Shown here: in pieces, positions 1 to 7,366 of the stretch
How positions within the stretch are numbered: the first letter of the stretch is position 1
Layout: each line of letters begins with the position of its first letter
Source: Marisimplicoccus sp964437815
GTDB taxonomy: Bacteria > Bacteroidota > Bacteroidia > Flavobacteriales > Flavobacteriaceae
Length of the DNA: 40,305 nt
NCBI GenBank assembly: GCA_964437815.1
Contig: CAYTIE010000012.1
Coordinates: 1 to 40,305, forward strand
Direction: 5' to 3'
Position numbers and translations under genes: made by a program
The notes under the pieces: generated by a model
What the model saw: the letters and a program-made list of their open reading frames with translations, nothing else
Told to the model about the DNA's origin: nothing
Databases searched by the model: none

Positions 1-1445
1 ATTTGTTTTGCAATTTTAAAATCATCAAAAGGAATTTTTCTTCCATTTAATTCTTGATAGTTTTCATGACCTTTTCCAGCTATTAAAACAATATCACCTG
101 CATTAGAATTTTTATATGCTGCTTCTATAGCTTTCTCCCTTTTAATTATTACATCAGTTTTTTTAGAGTTCGTTATTGAAACTCCTAATAGAATTTGATC
201 CAAAATTTCTTTTGGATTTTCTGACCTAGGATTATCCGAGGTGAAAATTACATATGAGCTTAATTCAGAAACTAAATTCCCAATCAATGGTCTCTTTTTC
301 GTATCTCTATCTCCACCACATCCTACTACTGTAATTAGCCTTTGGCCTACAGATCTAATCTTATTTATAGTGCTTAATACATTCTCTAATGCATCAGGAG
401 TATGAGCATAATCTACTATTACTGTTATCTTATTTTTTGTTTTAAATGACTGGAGTCTTCCTTGCACATTTTCTAAGTCACTAATAGTCTTCAATAACCT
501 AATAGTCTCTAATTCATATATTTTACCTAATGAGTATATAGCTAAAATATTATATGCGTTAAATTCACCAATTAGTTTAGTCCAGATTTCATTTTTATCA
601 ATATTCATAAGCATTCCATCAAGCTGAAGCTCTAGAATAGTCGAGTTAAAATCTGATTTACTATTTATACCGTATGTATACTTTTTAGATTTTGAGTTCT
701 GAACAATATATTTTGAATTTCTATCATCACTATTTATTAATGAAAAGGATTTATTAGATAAAGAATCAAAGATTTTTTTCTTAGTATCTCTATAATTTGC
801 AAACGTTTTATGATAATCTATATGATCATGTGTTAGATTTGTAAAAATTACTCCTTTGAAAAATAAACCTTCAATCCTCTTTTGGTCAATTCCATGAGAA
901 GAAACTTCCATAAAGCATATTTTGACATTAGATTTTATCATTTCAGATAAATGATAATTTATTGATATTGAATCAGGAGTGGTATTAGTTGAATCTATCT
1001 TTTGGTTTTTATATTTAATATTTATTGTAGAAATTAGCCCTGAATCAATTGAAAATTTATTAAACAGTTCATAGAGTAGTGATGAGATAGTAGTTTTTCC
1101 ATTAGTTCCTGTAATACCAATTATATCAATCTTAGCAGATGGGTTATCATAATAATTTGATGATATAATTGATAAAGCAGATTTAGAACATTTAACCTTA
1201 ACAAAAACTGATTTTAAACTTTTGAAATCTTCAGGAAGGTTCTCACATACAATAGTTGTGGCTCCATTATTAATTGCATCACTAATAAAATTATGGCCAT
1301 CTAGATTGAAGCCATTAATTGCTACAAATAATGAACCCCTTTTAACTTTTGTTGAATTGAAAAATACATCTTTTACAACTGTGGAAGTGTCTCCATATAT
1401 TGCATCAACTGTAACCTTAAATAATATTTCTTTTAAATTTTTCAA
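1..1445 (-). CDS. murE: UDP-MurNAc-tripeptide synthetase MurE, cut by the left edge
   Basis: Cytoplasmic Mur ligase that adds the third peptide residue to UDP-MurNAc-L-Ala-D-Glu using ATP. My reading of the minus strand is open from position 1445 to the window edge, about 481 codons, so only a few C-terminal residues are missing relative to the usual 480-500. The ATP-binding P-loop GITGTNGKTT lies near residue 110. The motif DNPR near residue 404 (bases 225-236) is the family signature for meso-diaminopimelate rather than lysine as substrate. The start is inferred as TTG at 1445, because TTG overlaps the ftsI stop in a TTGA arrangement and no in-frame ATG lies near the N-terminus. It is the last visible gene of the mraZ-rsmH-ftsL-ftsI-murE series and is probably translationally coupled to ftsI. 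Confidence 0.93.
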   Translation of the reverse strand, partial: MKNLKEILFKVTVDAIYGDTSTVVKDVFFNSTKVKRGSLFVAINGFNLDGHNFISDAINNGATTIVCENLPEDFKSLKSVFVKVKCSKSALSIISSNYYDNPSAKIDIIGITGTNGKTTISSLLYELFNKFSIDSGLISTINIKYKNQKIDSTNTTPDSISINYHLSEMIKSNVKICFMEVSSHGIDQKRIEGLFFKGVIFTNLTHDHIDYHKTFANYRDTKKKIFDSLSNKSFSLINSDDRNSKYIVQNSKSKKYTYGINSKSDFNSTILELQLDGMLMNIDKNEIWTKLIGEFNAYNILAIYSLGKIYELETIRLLKTISDLENVQGRLQSFKTKNKITVIVDYAHTPDALENVLSTINKIRSVGQRLITVVGCGGDRDTKKRPLIGNLVSELSSYVIFTSDNPRSENPKEILDQILLGVSITNSKKTDVIIKREKAIEAAYKNSNAGDIVLIAGKGHENYQELNGRKIPFDDFKIAKQ

Positions 1446-3220
1446 AATAAATTATCTATATCTTTTTTATTTATCTCAACTATAGTAGGTGATAAACCTT
1501 GAATCTTTTGAGCTATCCTTTTAAATACTGGGGCAGCTACAGTCCCACCATAATAGCCTTTAGACTTTTTCGGTTCATGTATTACAACTATACCAGTATA
1601 TTTAGGGTTATCCGATGGAAAATATCCAACAAAACTCGCAATGTATTGTACGTTAATTGGCTCATCACCATTTGCCCAATATTTAGTCTGAGATGTTCCA
1701 GTTTTACCAGCAATTTTTACGTAATCATTATGAATTATATTTCCCGTTCCCCATGGTTTCTGAACAACATTTTCAAGCATTTCTTTTACAACATCTAAAG
1801 TTTTCTGTGAACAAATGGAAGGCATAATTACTTCACGTTCTATCTTATGTATTGGCTTATTCCCAATTGAACTGATCTTGTTTACAAATTTTGGTCTTAC
1901 CATTTCACCATTATTAGCTACAGCATTATAGAAGGTTAAAATTTGAATTGGTGTTAAGTAAACTCCATATCCATAAACCATCCATGGTAGGGATATTTTA
2001 TTCCATCCTTCATCAGAAGGGTGGGGCATTATAGGTAATGGCTCACCTCCAATAGGAGTATTTATTTTTTCATTTAGCCTCATATTATATAATCTATTCA
2101 CAAATCTTTCAGGTTTAGACTTGTAATTATCATATATCATTTTCACCATACCAGTATTTGAAGAAACTTCAAAAGCTTTTGCAAAAGTTATTTTTCCATA
2201 ACCCTTATTATTAGAATCTTTAATTTCATATTTATTTTCAATCTTTAAAATTCCATTTTTAGTATCAACACTATCAGTATGTTCTATAATGCCATCTTCA
2301 AGTGCAGCAATAAGAGACATTAACTTAAAAGTTGAGCCTGGTTCAAATTTTTCTCCAATCGCATAATTTAATCTCTCATAATAATTTCCTTCAGAATTTA
2401 TTCCAAGATTAGAGATGCCAAGTATATTACCCGTTTTTGTTTCCATAATTATTGCTGTGCCATGATCAGCTTCAAATTTTTCAAGTTGATTTAGTAGCTC
2501 ATTATGTGTAAAGTCTTGAATTTTAAGATCTATCGTAGTATGTAGGTCATATCCTTGTTTTGGTTCAATTTCATATTCTGTCCTTAATGGTTTCCACTGT
2601 CCTTTAGCTATTTTTTGCATTCTTCTTATTCCATTTTTACCTCCTAGATACTGACCATAAGCCTGTTCTAGACCAACTTCTTTTATACCCTTTTTAAAAG
2701 ATCCAATTGTTCTTTCAGCTATTTTTCCTAAGTGACTTTTTCTTAAGTGATTTTCTTTAATTATCAATCCTCCTGTATATATACCAAGGTTAAACATTGG
2801 GAAAGTCTTTACAGTATTTAGTTGATTGATATCTAAATCTTTAGCTATAAATAAATATCTATTTTTATTTTTTCTAGCACTATTCATAATATCTAAATAG
2901 TATTCAGTACTATCAGACAATAACTCAGATAACTTTTGAGCAAGTTCAACTTTATTGCTTTGGAATATTTTCTCTGACGGAACTTGAGAATCCCATCTTA
3001 TTTCAAACTTTGATACTGTTGATGCTATAAGGTCTCCATTGGATGAATAAATATTACCTCTAGTTGATTCTACCTCAATATTCTTTATTGTTTCTAAGGA
3101 ATTATTAGTACCCTCATTTTGTATGTAGAATATTTTTGAAATTAAAAAGGCAGAGAATAGTAGAAAGAAAAAGAAAATGAAATTCATTCTGTTTACTATT
3201 TTGCTCTTACCTTTAGACAT
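1442..3220 (-). CDS. ftsI: Septal peptidoglycan transpeptidase FtsI (PBP3 type)
   Basis: Division-specific class B penicillin-binding protein that cross-links septal peptidoglycan. The 592-residue product has a short cytoplasmic tail, one membrane segment at about residues 13-31, a PBP dimer region, and a transpeptidase domain with the three expected motifs: S296-TF-K299 (nucleophile Ser296), S353-S-N355 and K506-TGT. The protein ends soon after the transpeptidase domain. I see no C-terminal PASTA repeat, which I recall as common in the longer Bacteroidota homologues at this locus. ATG start two bases after the ftsL stop; the stop overlaps murE. Its place between ftsL and murE is the normal dcw order. 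Confidence 0.95.
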   Translation of the reverse strand: MSKGKSKIVNRMNFIFFFFLLFSAFLISKIFYIQNEGTNNSLETIKNIEVESTRGNIYSSNGDLIASTVSKFEIRWDSQVPSEKIFQSNKVELAQKLSELLSDSTEYYLDIMNSARKNKNRYLFIAKDLDINQLNTVKTFPMFNLGIYTGGLIIKENHLRKSHLGKIAERTIGSFKKGIKEVGLEQAYGQYLGGKNGIRRMQKIAKGQWKPLRTEYEIEPKQGYDLHTTIDLKIQDFTHNELLNQLEKFEADHGTAIIMETKTGNILGISNLGINSEGNYYERLNYAIGEKFEPGSTFKLMSLIAALEDGIIEHTDSVDTKNGILKIENKYEIKDSNNKGYGKITFAKAFEVSSNTGMVKMIYDNYKSKPERFVNRLYNMRLNEKINTPIGGEPLPIMPHPSDEGWNKISLPWMVYGYGVYLTPIQILTFYNAVANNGEMVRPKFVNKISSIGNKPIHKIEREVIMPSICSQKTLDVVKEMLENVVQKPWGTGNIIHNDYVKIAGKTGTSQTKYWANGDEPINVQYIASFVGYFPSDNPKYTGIVVIHEPKKSKGYYGGTVAAPVFKRIAQKIQGLSPTIVEINKKDIDNLF

Positions 3221-3222
3221 AA

Positions 3223-3531
3223 TCAGTTTTTTACAATAATTTTTATAGGTGGATATTTTGAAGGAGCTAATCCTTTCTCACTTAATATTTTTGTTACCCT
3301 AGATTCCATTTTAATTTTCATCAATAAGGTTCTAGTTGAGACAAACTCATTATTTAAAATGTTTATTTCTTTCTTTAGCGATGAAACTTTAATAGCCTTT
3401 CTATCTGTGCTATGACCGCTATAAATTGTAATTAAAGCTAGAGCAGATAGATAAACAATCATTTTCCAGTTTTTAATTGAATCCTTTTTTACTAAAAAAT
3501 CTATATTTATAAATGACAAAAAACTTTTCAT
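3223..3531 (-). CDS. ftsL: FtsL-like cell division protein
   Basis: Small bitopic membrane protein of 102 residues with a charged N-terminal tail, one hydrophobic segment at about residues 23-37, and a periplasmic part with leucine/isoleucine-spaced helix typical of the short coiled coil of FtsL. FtsL joins the FtsQ/FtsB division complex and supports FtsW-FtsI septal synthesis. Sequence conservation in this family is weak, so the call rests on size, topology and location between rsmH and ftsI. Its ATG overlaps the rsmH stop by 4 bp (ATGA), indicating coupled translation. Confidence 0.85.
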   Translation of the reverse strand: MKSFLSFINIDFLVKKDSIKNWKMIVYLSALALITIYSGHSTDRKAIKVSSLKKEINILNNEFVSTRTLLMKIKMESRVTKILSEKGLAPSKYPPIKIIVKN

Positions 3532-4167
3532 ATTTTTTCTGCAACTCTTAGTTTTGCACTTCTAGAGCGATTATTTAATCTAACTTCTTTTTTATCCGGA
3601 CTTATTAGGTTTCCTACTTTTTTAAATATTAAATCTTTATTTCCATACATATCTGAAATTACTTCATTCTCAAATGTTCCATTTTGTATAAACCTTTTTA
3701 CTAATCTATCTTCTAATGAATGATAGGATATACAAACTAACCTTCCTCCTTTTTTCAATATTTTTGAAGATTGAATCAAAAGTGATTTTAAAATATTTAT
3801 TTCATCATTAACTTCAATTCTTATTGCTTGAAACACTTTCGCTAAAAATTTATTTTTTTCTGAACTATTAGACAGAGGCTTTAAAATTCTTTTAAGATCT
3901 CCTGAGGTTTTGATTTCACTATTTTTTCTCTCTGAAACAATTAAATCAACNNNNNNNNNNNNNNNNNNNNNNNNNNNNNNNNNNNNNNNNNNNNNNNNNN
4001 NNNNNNNNNNNNNNNNNNNNNNNNNNNNNNNNNNNNNNNNNNNNNNNNNNTATAACTTTTGAATGACCACCTCCACCATATGTAACATCAACATAAGTTC
4101 CATCAGGGATAATATTTAGACCTTTTACTGATTCATTAAGAAGAACTGGATTATGATACATCTTCAT
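3528..4167 (-). CDS. rsmH: 16S rRNA C1402 N4-methyltransferase RsmH, interrupted by a scaffold gap
   Basis: SAM-dependent methyltransferase (formerly MraW) that methylates N4 of C1402 in 16S rRNA. Two pieces flank a run of 100 N. The first 39 residues carry the start region with HNPVLL and the SAM-binding GGGGHS loop. The last 140 residues carry the conserved C-terminal part, including CISYHSLEDRLVK and RSRSAKLR. They lie in different frames across the N run, so the gap length is nominal. Compared with the usual 295-315 residues about 118 are missing, including the DLGVSS, RGFS/DMRM and NTY segments. The start (ATG at 4167, or 4161) lies inside the end of mraZ, giving about 17 bp of overlap. 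I regard the gene as intact in the organism. Confidence 0.92.
3951..4050. other. Assembly gap of 100 N inside rsmH
   Basis: Exactly 100 unknown bases, a standard placeholder length. The rsmH halves on either side are out of frame with each other and together lack about 118 residues, so the real missing sequence is probably near 350 bp. Confidence 0.97.
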
Positions 4168-4618
4168 CGTTATTTGATCCCATGACTTCTTCTGCTAAGT
4201 CACCAAAATCTGTTTTTGCATCATTAATTGCCTTTTCATAAAGCACTTTATCCCATATTTCAAGTATATTAACAGCAGAAGAAACTACCACATCACTTGA
4301 AATATGTGCATGATTAATTAGGTCTTTAGGTATTAATATCCTACCAGAGACATCTATCTCAATAAATCTAACCCCAGCAGTAAACCTTCTAATAAAATCA
4401 ATATTTTTCTTATTAAATCGATTTAATTTATTTACTCTATTCATTAATTCCTCCCACTCAACAAGAGGATATAATTCTAAACAATGATTAAAGACAGCTC
4501 TTTTCAAAACAAATCCTTTATCCAATTTGCTGGATAATTGTTTTTTTAAAGCTGCAGGCAACATTATTCTTCCCTTGATATCAGCTTTACATTCATATGT
4601 ACCAATAAAGTGTTGCAT
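4151..4618 (-). CDS. mraZ: Transcriptional regulator MraZ
   Basis: Ring-forming DNA-binding protein of 155 residues with two SpoVT/AbrB-like half domains (about residues 5-50 and 78-125). Each contains a D-x-K/S-GRI-LP element: DIKGRIMLP at the N-terminus and DVSGRILIP in the second half. In other bacteria MraZ binds direct repeats upstream of its own gene and controls the dcw cluster. Here a perfect three-copy 10-bp direct repeat sits 33-62 bp upstream of the ATG, next to a -7 box, so autoregulation is a reasonable inference. It heads the minus-strand run mraZ-rsmH-ftsL-ftsI-murE and its 3' end overlaps rsmH. Confidence 0.96.
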   Translation of the reverse strand: MQHFIGTYECKADIKGRIMLPAALKKQLSSKLDKGFVLKRAVFNHCLELYPLVEWEELMNRVNKLNRFNKKNIDFIRRFTAGVRFIEIDVSGRILIPKDLINHAHISSDVVVSSAVNILEIWDKVLYEKAINDAKTDFGDLAEEVMGSNNDEDVS

Positions 4619-4635
4619 TAACTATTGATTTTATC

Positions 4636-4643
4636 AAATATAA
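4636..4643 (-). promoter_or_regulatory. -7 promoter box for mraZ and the dcw cluster
   Basis: On the minus strand this reads TATATTTG, a full match to the Bacteroidota -7 consensus TAnnTTTG, 17 bp before the mraZ ATG. No clear TTG -33 box is seen at 17-23 bp. That position is occupied by the direct repeat at 4651-4680, consistent with a regulated promoter. Confidence 0.6.
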
Positions 4644-4650
4644 AATTTAT

Positions 4651-4680
4651 TTACCACTTTTTACCACTTTTTACCACTTT
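4651..4680 (-). promoter_or_regulatory. Probable MraZ operator: three perfect 10-bp direct repeats
   Basis: The plus strand holds TTTACCACTT three times without interruption. On the minus strand, in the direction of mraZ, each unit contains AAAGTGGT, and the first also has the full AAAGTGG with its flanking base. Known MraZ operators are three or more short direct repeats at a 10-bp period: TGGG-based in Escherichia coli and AAAGTG(T/G)-based in Mycoplasma. The period, copy number, core and position directly upstream of the mraZ -7 box all agree. Binding itself is inferred. Confidence 0.8.
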
Positions 4681-4762
4681 GTTAATAATTTTTTTAAATA
4701 ACATATAATACATTGATTTATAATACTTTATAAAGAATTAAATTAAGCTTAACCATTATCCA

Positions 4763-4770
4763 TATATTTG
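4763..4770 (+). promoter_or_regulatory. -7 promoter box of the alpha/beta hydrolase gene
   Basis: TATATTTG matches TAnnTTTG and lies 18 bp before the ATG at 4789. The last three bases of the box form an in-frame TTG that could be mistaken for a start codon. Confidence 0.6.
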
Positions 4771-4788
4771 TTTAATAAAGAAGTTGTT

Positions 4789-5556
4789 ATGAAAAATGAT
4801 TTAATTATTGAAAATGAATTTTCGTATATAGAAAATGGAGATGGGAGGCCTATAGTTATTCTTCACGGATTAATGGGTGGGTTAAGCAACTTTAAGGGAG
4901 TTTATGAAGAATTTCCTAAAAATAATTACAAGGTAATAATGCCTGAACTTCCAATAGAAAATGTTTCAATACTTAATACAAATGTCAAAACCTTTTCAAA
5001 ACATGTTTATGATTTTATAAAATTCAAGAGACTAAAAGAAATCATTATAGCAGGGAACTCTCTTGGCGGGCATGTTGCTCTATTATTCTCAAGAGATTAT
5101 CCTGAATTAGTTAGCGGGCTAGTAATCACTGGTAGTTCTGGACTTTACGAGAGATCGATGATCGGAGATGGTTATCCAAAAAGAAGCAACTATGATTATA
5201 TTAAAACAAAAACAGAAGAGGTATTTTATGATCCAGCTATAGCTACAAAAGAATTAATTGATGAGGTTTTTGAATCAGTTAATAATAGAGAAAAAGTAAT
5301 CAAAACACTGGCTTTGGCAAAAAGTGCTATAAGACACAATATGTCAGAAGATCTTCCCAAAATGAACACTAATACTGCAATTATTTGGGGGAAGCAGGAT
5401 TCAGTAACACCTCCAAATGTTGCCGAAGATTTCAATTCATTACTTCCTAACTCTGAGTTATTTTGGATAGATAAATGTGGACATGCCCCTATGATGGAGC
5501 ATCCTAATAAGTTTAATGAAATTTTGCTTCATTGGTTAAAGAAAAACAATCTATAA
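4789..5556 (+). CDS. Alpha/beta-fold hydrolase
   Basis: Cytoplasmic serine hydrolase of 255 residues; the natural substrate cannot be read from sequence. The catalytic triad is visible: Ser91 in the nucleophile elbow GNSLGG, Asp204 in WGKQD, His232 in CGHAPMMEHP. An HG oxyanion motif (LHGLMGG) lies at about residues 25-31. I chose the ATG at 4789 rather than an in-frame TTG at 4768, because that TTG is part of a -7 promoter box. The gene is divergent from mraZ and lies 10 bp before ysxC, so the two are probably cotranscribed. A hydrolase of this type at this place is usual in flavobacterial genomes as I recall them. Confidence 0.9.
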   Translation: MKNDLIIENEFSYIENGDGRPIVILHGLMGGLSNFKGVYEEFPKNNYKVIMPELPIENVSILNTNVKTFSKHVYDFIKFKRLKEIIIAGNSLGGHVALLFSRDYPELVSGLVITGSSGLYERSMIGDGYPKRSNYDYIKTKTEEVFYDPAIATKELIDEVFESVNNREKVIKTLALAKSAIRHNMSEDLPKMNTNTAIIWGKQDSVTPPNVAEDFNSLLPNSELFWIDKCGHAPMMEHPNKFNEILLHWLKKNNL

Positions 5557-5566
5557 GAGAGTTAAT

Positions 5567-6172
5567 ATGAAGATTCACTCATCTGAATTTTATACTAGTA
5601 GTGCTAAAGTTTCAGAATGTCCTGATAAAGATTTACCTGAGTTTGCTTTTATCGGGAGGTCAAATGTTGGAAAATCCTCTCTAATTAATTCATTATGTAA
5701 CAAAAAATCAATGGCAAAAACTTCATCAAAACCAGGTAAGACATTATTAATAAATCATTTTATAATAAATAATTCATTTTTTATTGTTGACCTTCCAGGC
5801 TATGGATTTGCAAAAGTTTCTAAAAAAGAAAAAGAAAAAATAAAAACTCTTCATGAAAATTATTTTAAAAAGAGTAAACAATTATTTTCTGCATTATTAT
5901 TAATCGATATTAGATTAAAACCTCAGAAAATTGACTTAGAGTTTATGGAACATATAAACAAACTCTTTGTTCCATTTATATTAATTTTCACTAAGTGTGA
6001 TAAATTAAAAACAAGTGAGATATCTGAGAAAATAGAAGAATATTCTGAAGAAATTAAAAAAAATTGGGAAATAATACCACAAATAATAATCTCATCTGCA
6101 AAAAACAAAATAGGTCTAGATGAAATATTAAAGTTTATTTATAAGTGTAAGGAAGAATTTAAACCAAATTAA
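5567..6172 (+). CDS. ysxC: Ribosome-biogenesis GTPase YsxC/YihA (EngB)
   Basis: Small GTPase of 201 residues of the TrmE-Era-EngA-YihA-Septin-like class, which assists assembly of the large ribosomal subunit. Motifs: G1 GRSNVGKSS at about residues 30-38, G3 DLPGYG at 75-80, G4 TKCD at 142-145, and SSAK as G5 near residue 178. The length is normal. It follows the hydrolase gene by 10 bp with GAGAG just before the ATG, a possible weak ribosome binding site. It is convergent with gldC, with two bases between the stops. Confidence 0.95.
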   Translation: MKIHSSEFYTSSAKVSECPDKDLPEFAFIGRSNVGKSSLINSLCNKKSMAKTSSKPGKTLLINHFIINNSFFIVDLPGYGFAKVSKKEKEKIKTLHENYFKKSKQLFSALLLIDIRLKPQKIDLEFMEHINKLFVPFILIFTKCDKLKTSEISEKIEEYSEEIKKNWEIIPQIIISSAKNKIGLDEILKFIYKCKEEFKPN

Positions 6173-6174
6173 AT

Positions 6175-6504
6175 TTAAGCTTTGTCCTTATCAATTATTT
6201 TTTTGAATTCCATACAAAAATCATCAACTAAATTTGTTAGACCCTGATCACTTGTTGACTTTTGAAGTGTATTTTTCATCGACATAAAAGTTTGAAAAAT
6301 AAAATTTTTCATTTCTTCAAGAGGCATGTCCTTTACCCAGAGATCCATTTTCAATGATTCCTTATTATTACCATCCCATAATGATAATAGCATTGCTTTA
6401 GCTGGAAAATCTGACACACCACCATCTGGAGCAGACCAAACGATTTTTTCTGGTATATTATTTTCATCAAGTGTTACATTGATTGTGACGTTAGTTTCTT
6501 TCAT
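6175..6504 (-). CDS. gldC: Gliding motility-associated protein GldC
   Basis: Cytoplasmic protein of 109 residues with the features of GldC: a beta-rich N-terminal half (TINVTLDENNIPEKIVW, then a WSAPDGG-type segment), a central LLSLWDGNNKESLKMDLW and a helical C-terminus. No signal peptide or membrane segment is visible. In Flavobacterium johnsoniae gldC is cotranscribed with the lipoprotein gene gldB. In this window gldB is not present: gldC and nadE are only 53 bp apart and head-to-head. The molecular role of GldC is not established, and its retention here without gldB suggests a function outside gliding. Confidence 0.9.
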   Translation of the reverse strand: MKETNVTINVTLDENNIPEKIVWSAPDGGVSDFPAKAMLLSLWDGNNKESLKMDLWVKDMPLEEMKNFIFQTFMSMKNTLQKSTSDQGLTNLVDDFCMEFKKIIDKDKA

Positions 6505-6557
6505 TTGATTTAATTATGCTGTAATTTTATGTAAATTTAAAATTAAACATAATCTTT

Positions 6558-7343
6558 ATGAAATCCCCTGATAAAGTAACTAATCATATTATTAATTGGC
6601 TAAAAGATTATATAGAAAAATCGAAGTTGAATGGCTTTATAGTTGGAGTATCTGGTGGAGTCGATTCAGCATTAACATCCACTTTATGTGCAAAAACAGG
6701 TTACCCAGTTATGTGTCTAGAAATGCCTATTCACCAAAATAAAAAGCAAATATCAAATTCATCTATTCAGATTAATTGGCTCAAATCAAATTTTTCTAAT
6801 GTCACATCTAGTGAGGTTAATTTATCAGATGTTTTTGATAAATTTATTGATGTTACACCTGATGAATCTAATGAATTAATAAATCTTGCTCTTGCAAACA
6901 CCAAAGCAAGGTTAAGAATGTTAACATTGTACTATTTTTCAACAGTTAATAGATATATCGTAACAGGAACAGGCAATAAAGTAGAAGATTTTGCAATTGG
7001 ATTTTTTACAAAATATGGTGATGGAGGGGTTGACATTAGTCCAATTGCAGATCTACTTAAATCTGAAGTATTTAAATTAGCAAGTCACTTAAACCTACCA
7101 GAAGAAATCCTTTCTGCAACACCTACTGACGGACTATGGAATGACAATAGAAGTGATGAAGATCAAATTGGCGCTAGCTATAATGAAATAGAGTGGGCAA
7201 TGAATCAAAAGTCAAATAACACAAATTCAAAATTAAATAATAGAGAAAAAGACGTTATAGACATCCTTACTAATCTTAATTCAAAAAATAAGCATAAAAT
7301 GATTCCAATCCCAATTTGTAAAATTCCTAAAGATTTTTTATAA
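6558..7343 (+). CDS. nadE: NAD(+) synthetase, ammonia-dependent
   Basis: Last step of NAD synthesis: ATP-dependent amidation of nicotinate adenine dinucleotide. The 261-residue protein has the N-type ATP pyrophosphatase loop SGGVDS at residues 32-37, and downstream the conserved GTGNKVEDFAIGFFTKYGDGGVDISPIADL and ATPTDGLW segments. There is no N-terminal glutaminase domain, so ammonia rather than glutamine should be the nitrogen donor. ATG start. It is followed after 23 bp by the response-regulator gene, and its upstream neighbour gldC is divergent. Confidence 0.96.
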   Translation: MKSPDKVTNHIINWLKDYIEKSKLNGFIVGVSGGVDSALTSTLCAKTGYPVMCLEMPIHQNKKQISNSSIQINWLKSNFSNVTSSEVNLSDVFDKFIDVTPDESNELINLALANTKARLRMLTLYYFSTVNRYIVTGTGNKVEDFAIGFFTKYGDGGVDISPIADLLKSEVFKLASHLNLPEEILSATPTDGLWNDNRSDEDQIGASYNEIEWAMNQKSNNTNSKLNNREKDVIDILTNLNSKNKHKMIPIPICKIPKDFL

Positions 7344-7366
7344 ATTAGACTATTAAAAAGTTTCAA

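Noticed and set aside
1222..1485. Open frame of 87 codons on the plus strand
   Set aside because: It lies antisense to murE, whose conserved motifs are on the minus strand; AT-rich shadow frame without a family signature.
4051..4167. rsmH as a broken gene
   Set aside because: The frame change coincides exactly with the N run, and both ends match the family; missing sequence explains it.
4651..4680. Triple TTTACCACTT as simple microsatellite
   Set aside because: Copy number, 10-bp period, core sequence and location match a MraZ operator better than slippage noise, so it is kept as an operator candidate.
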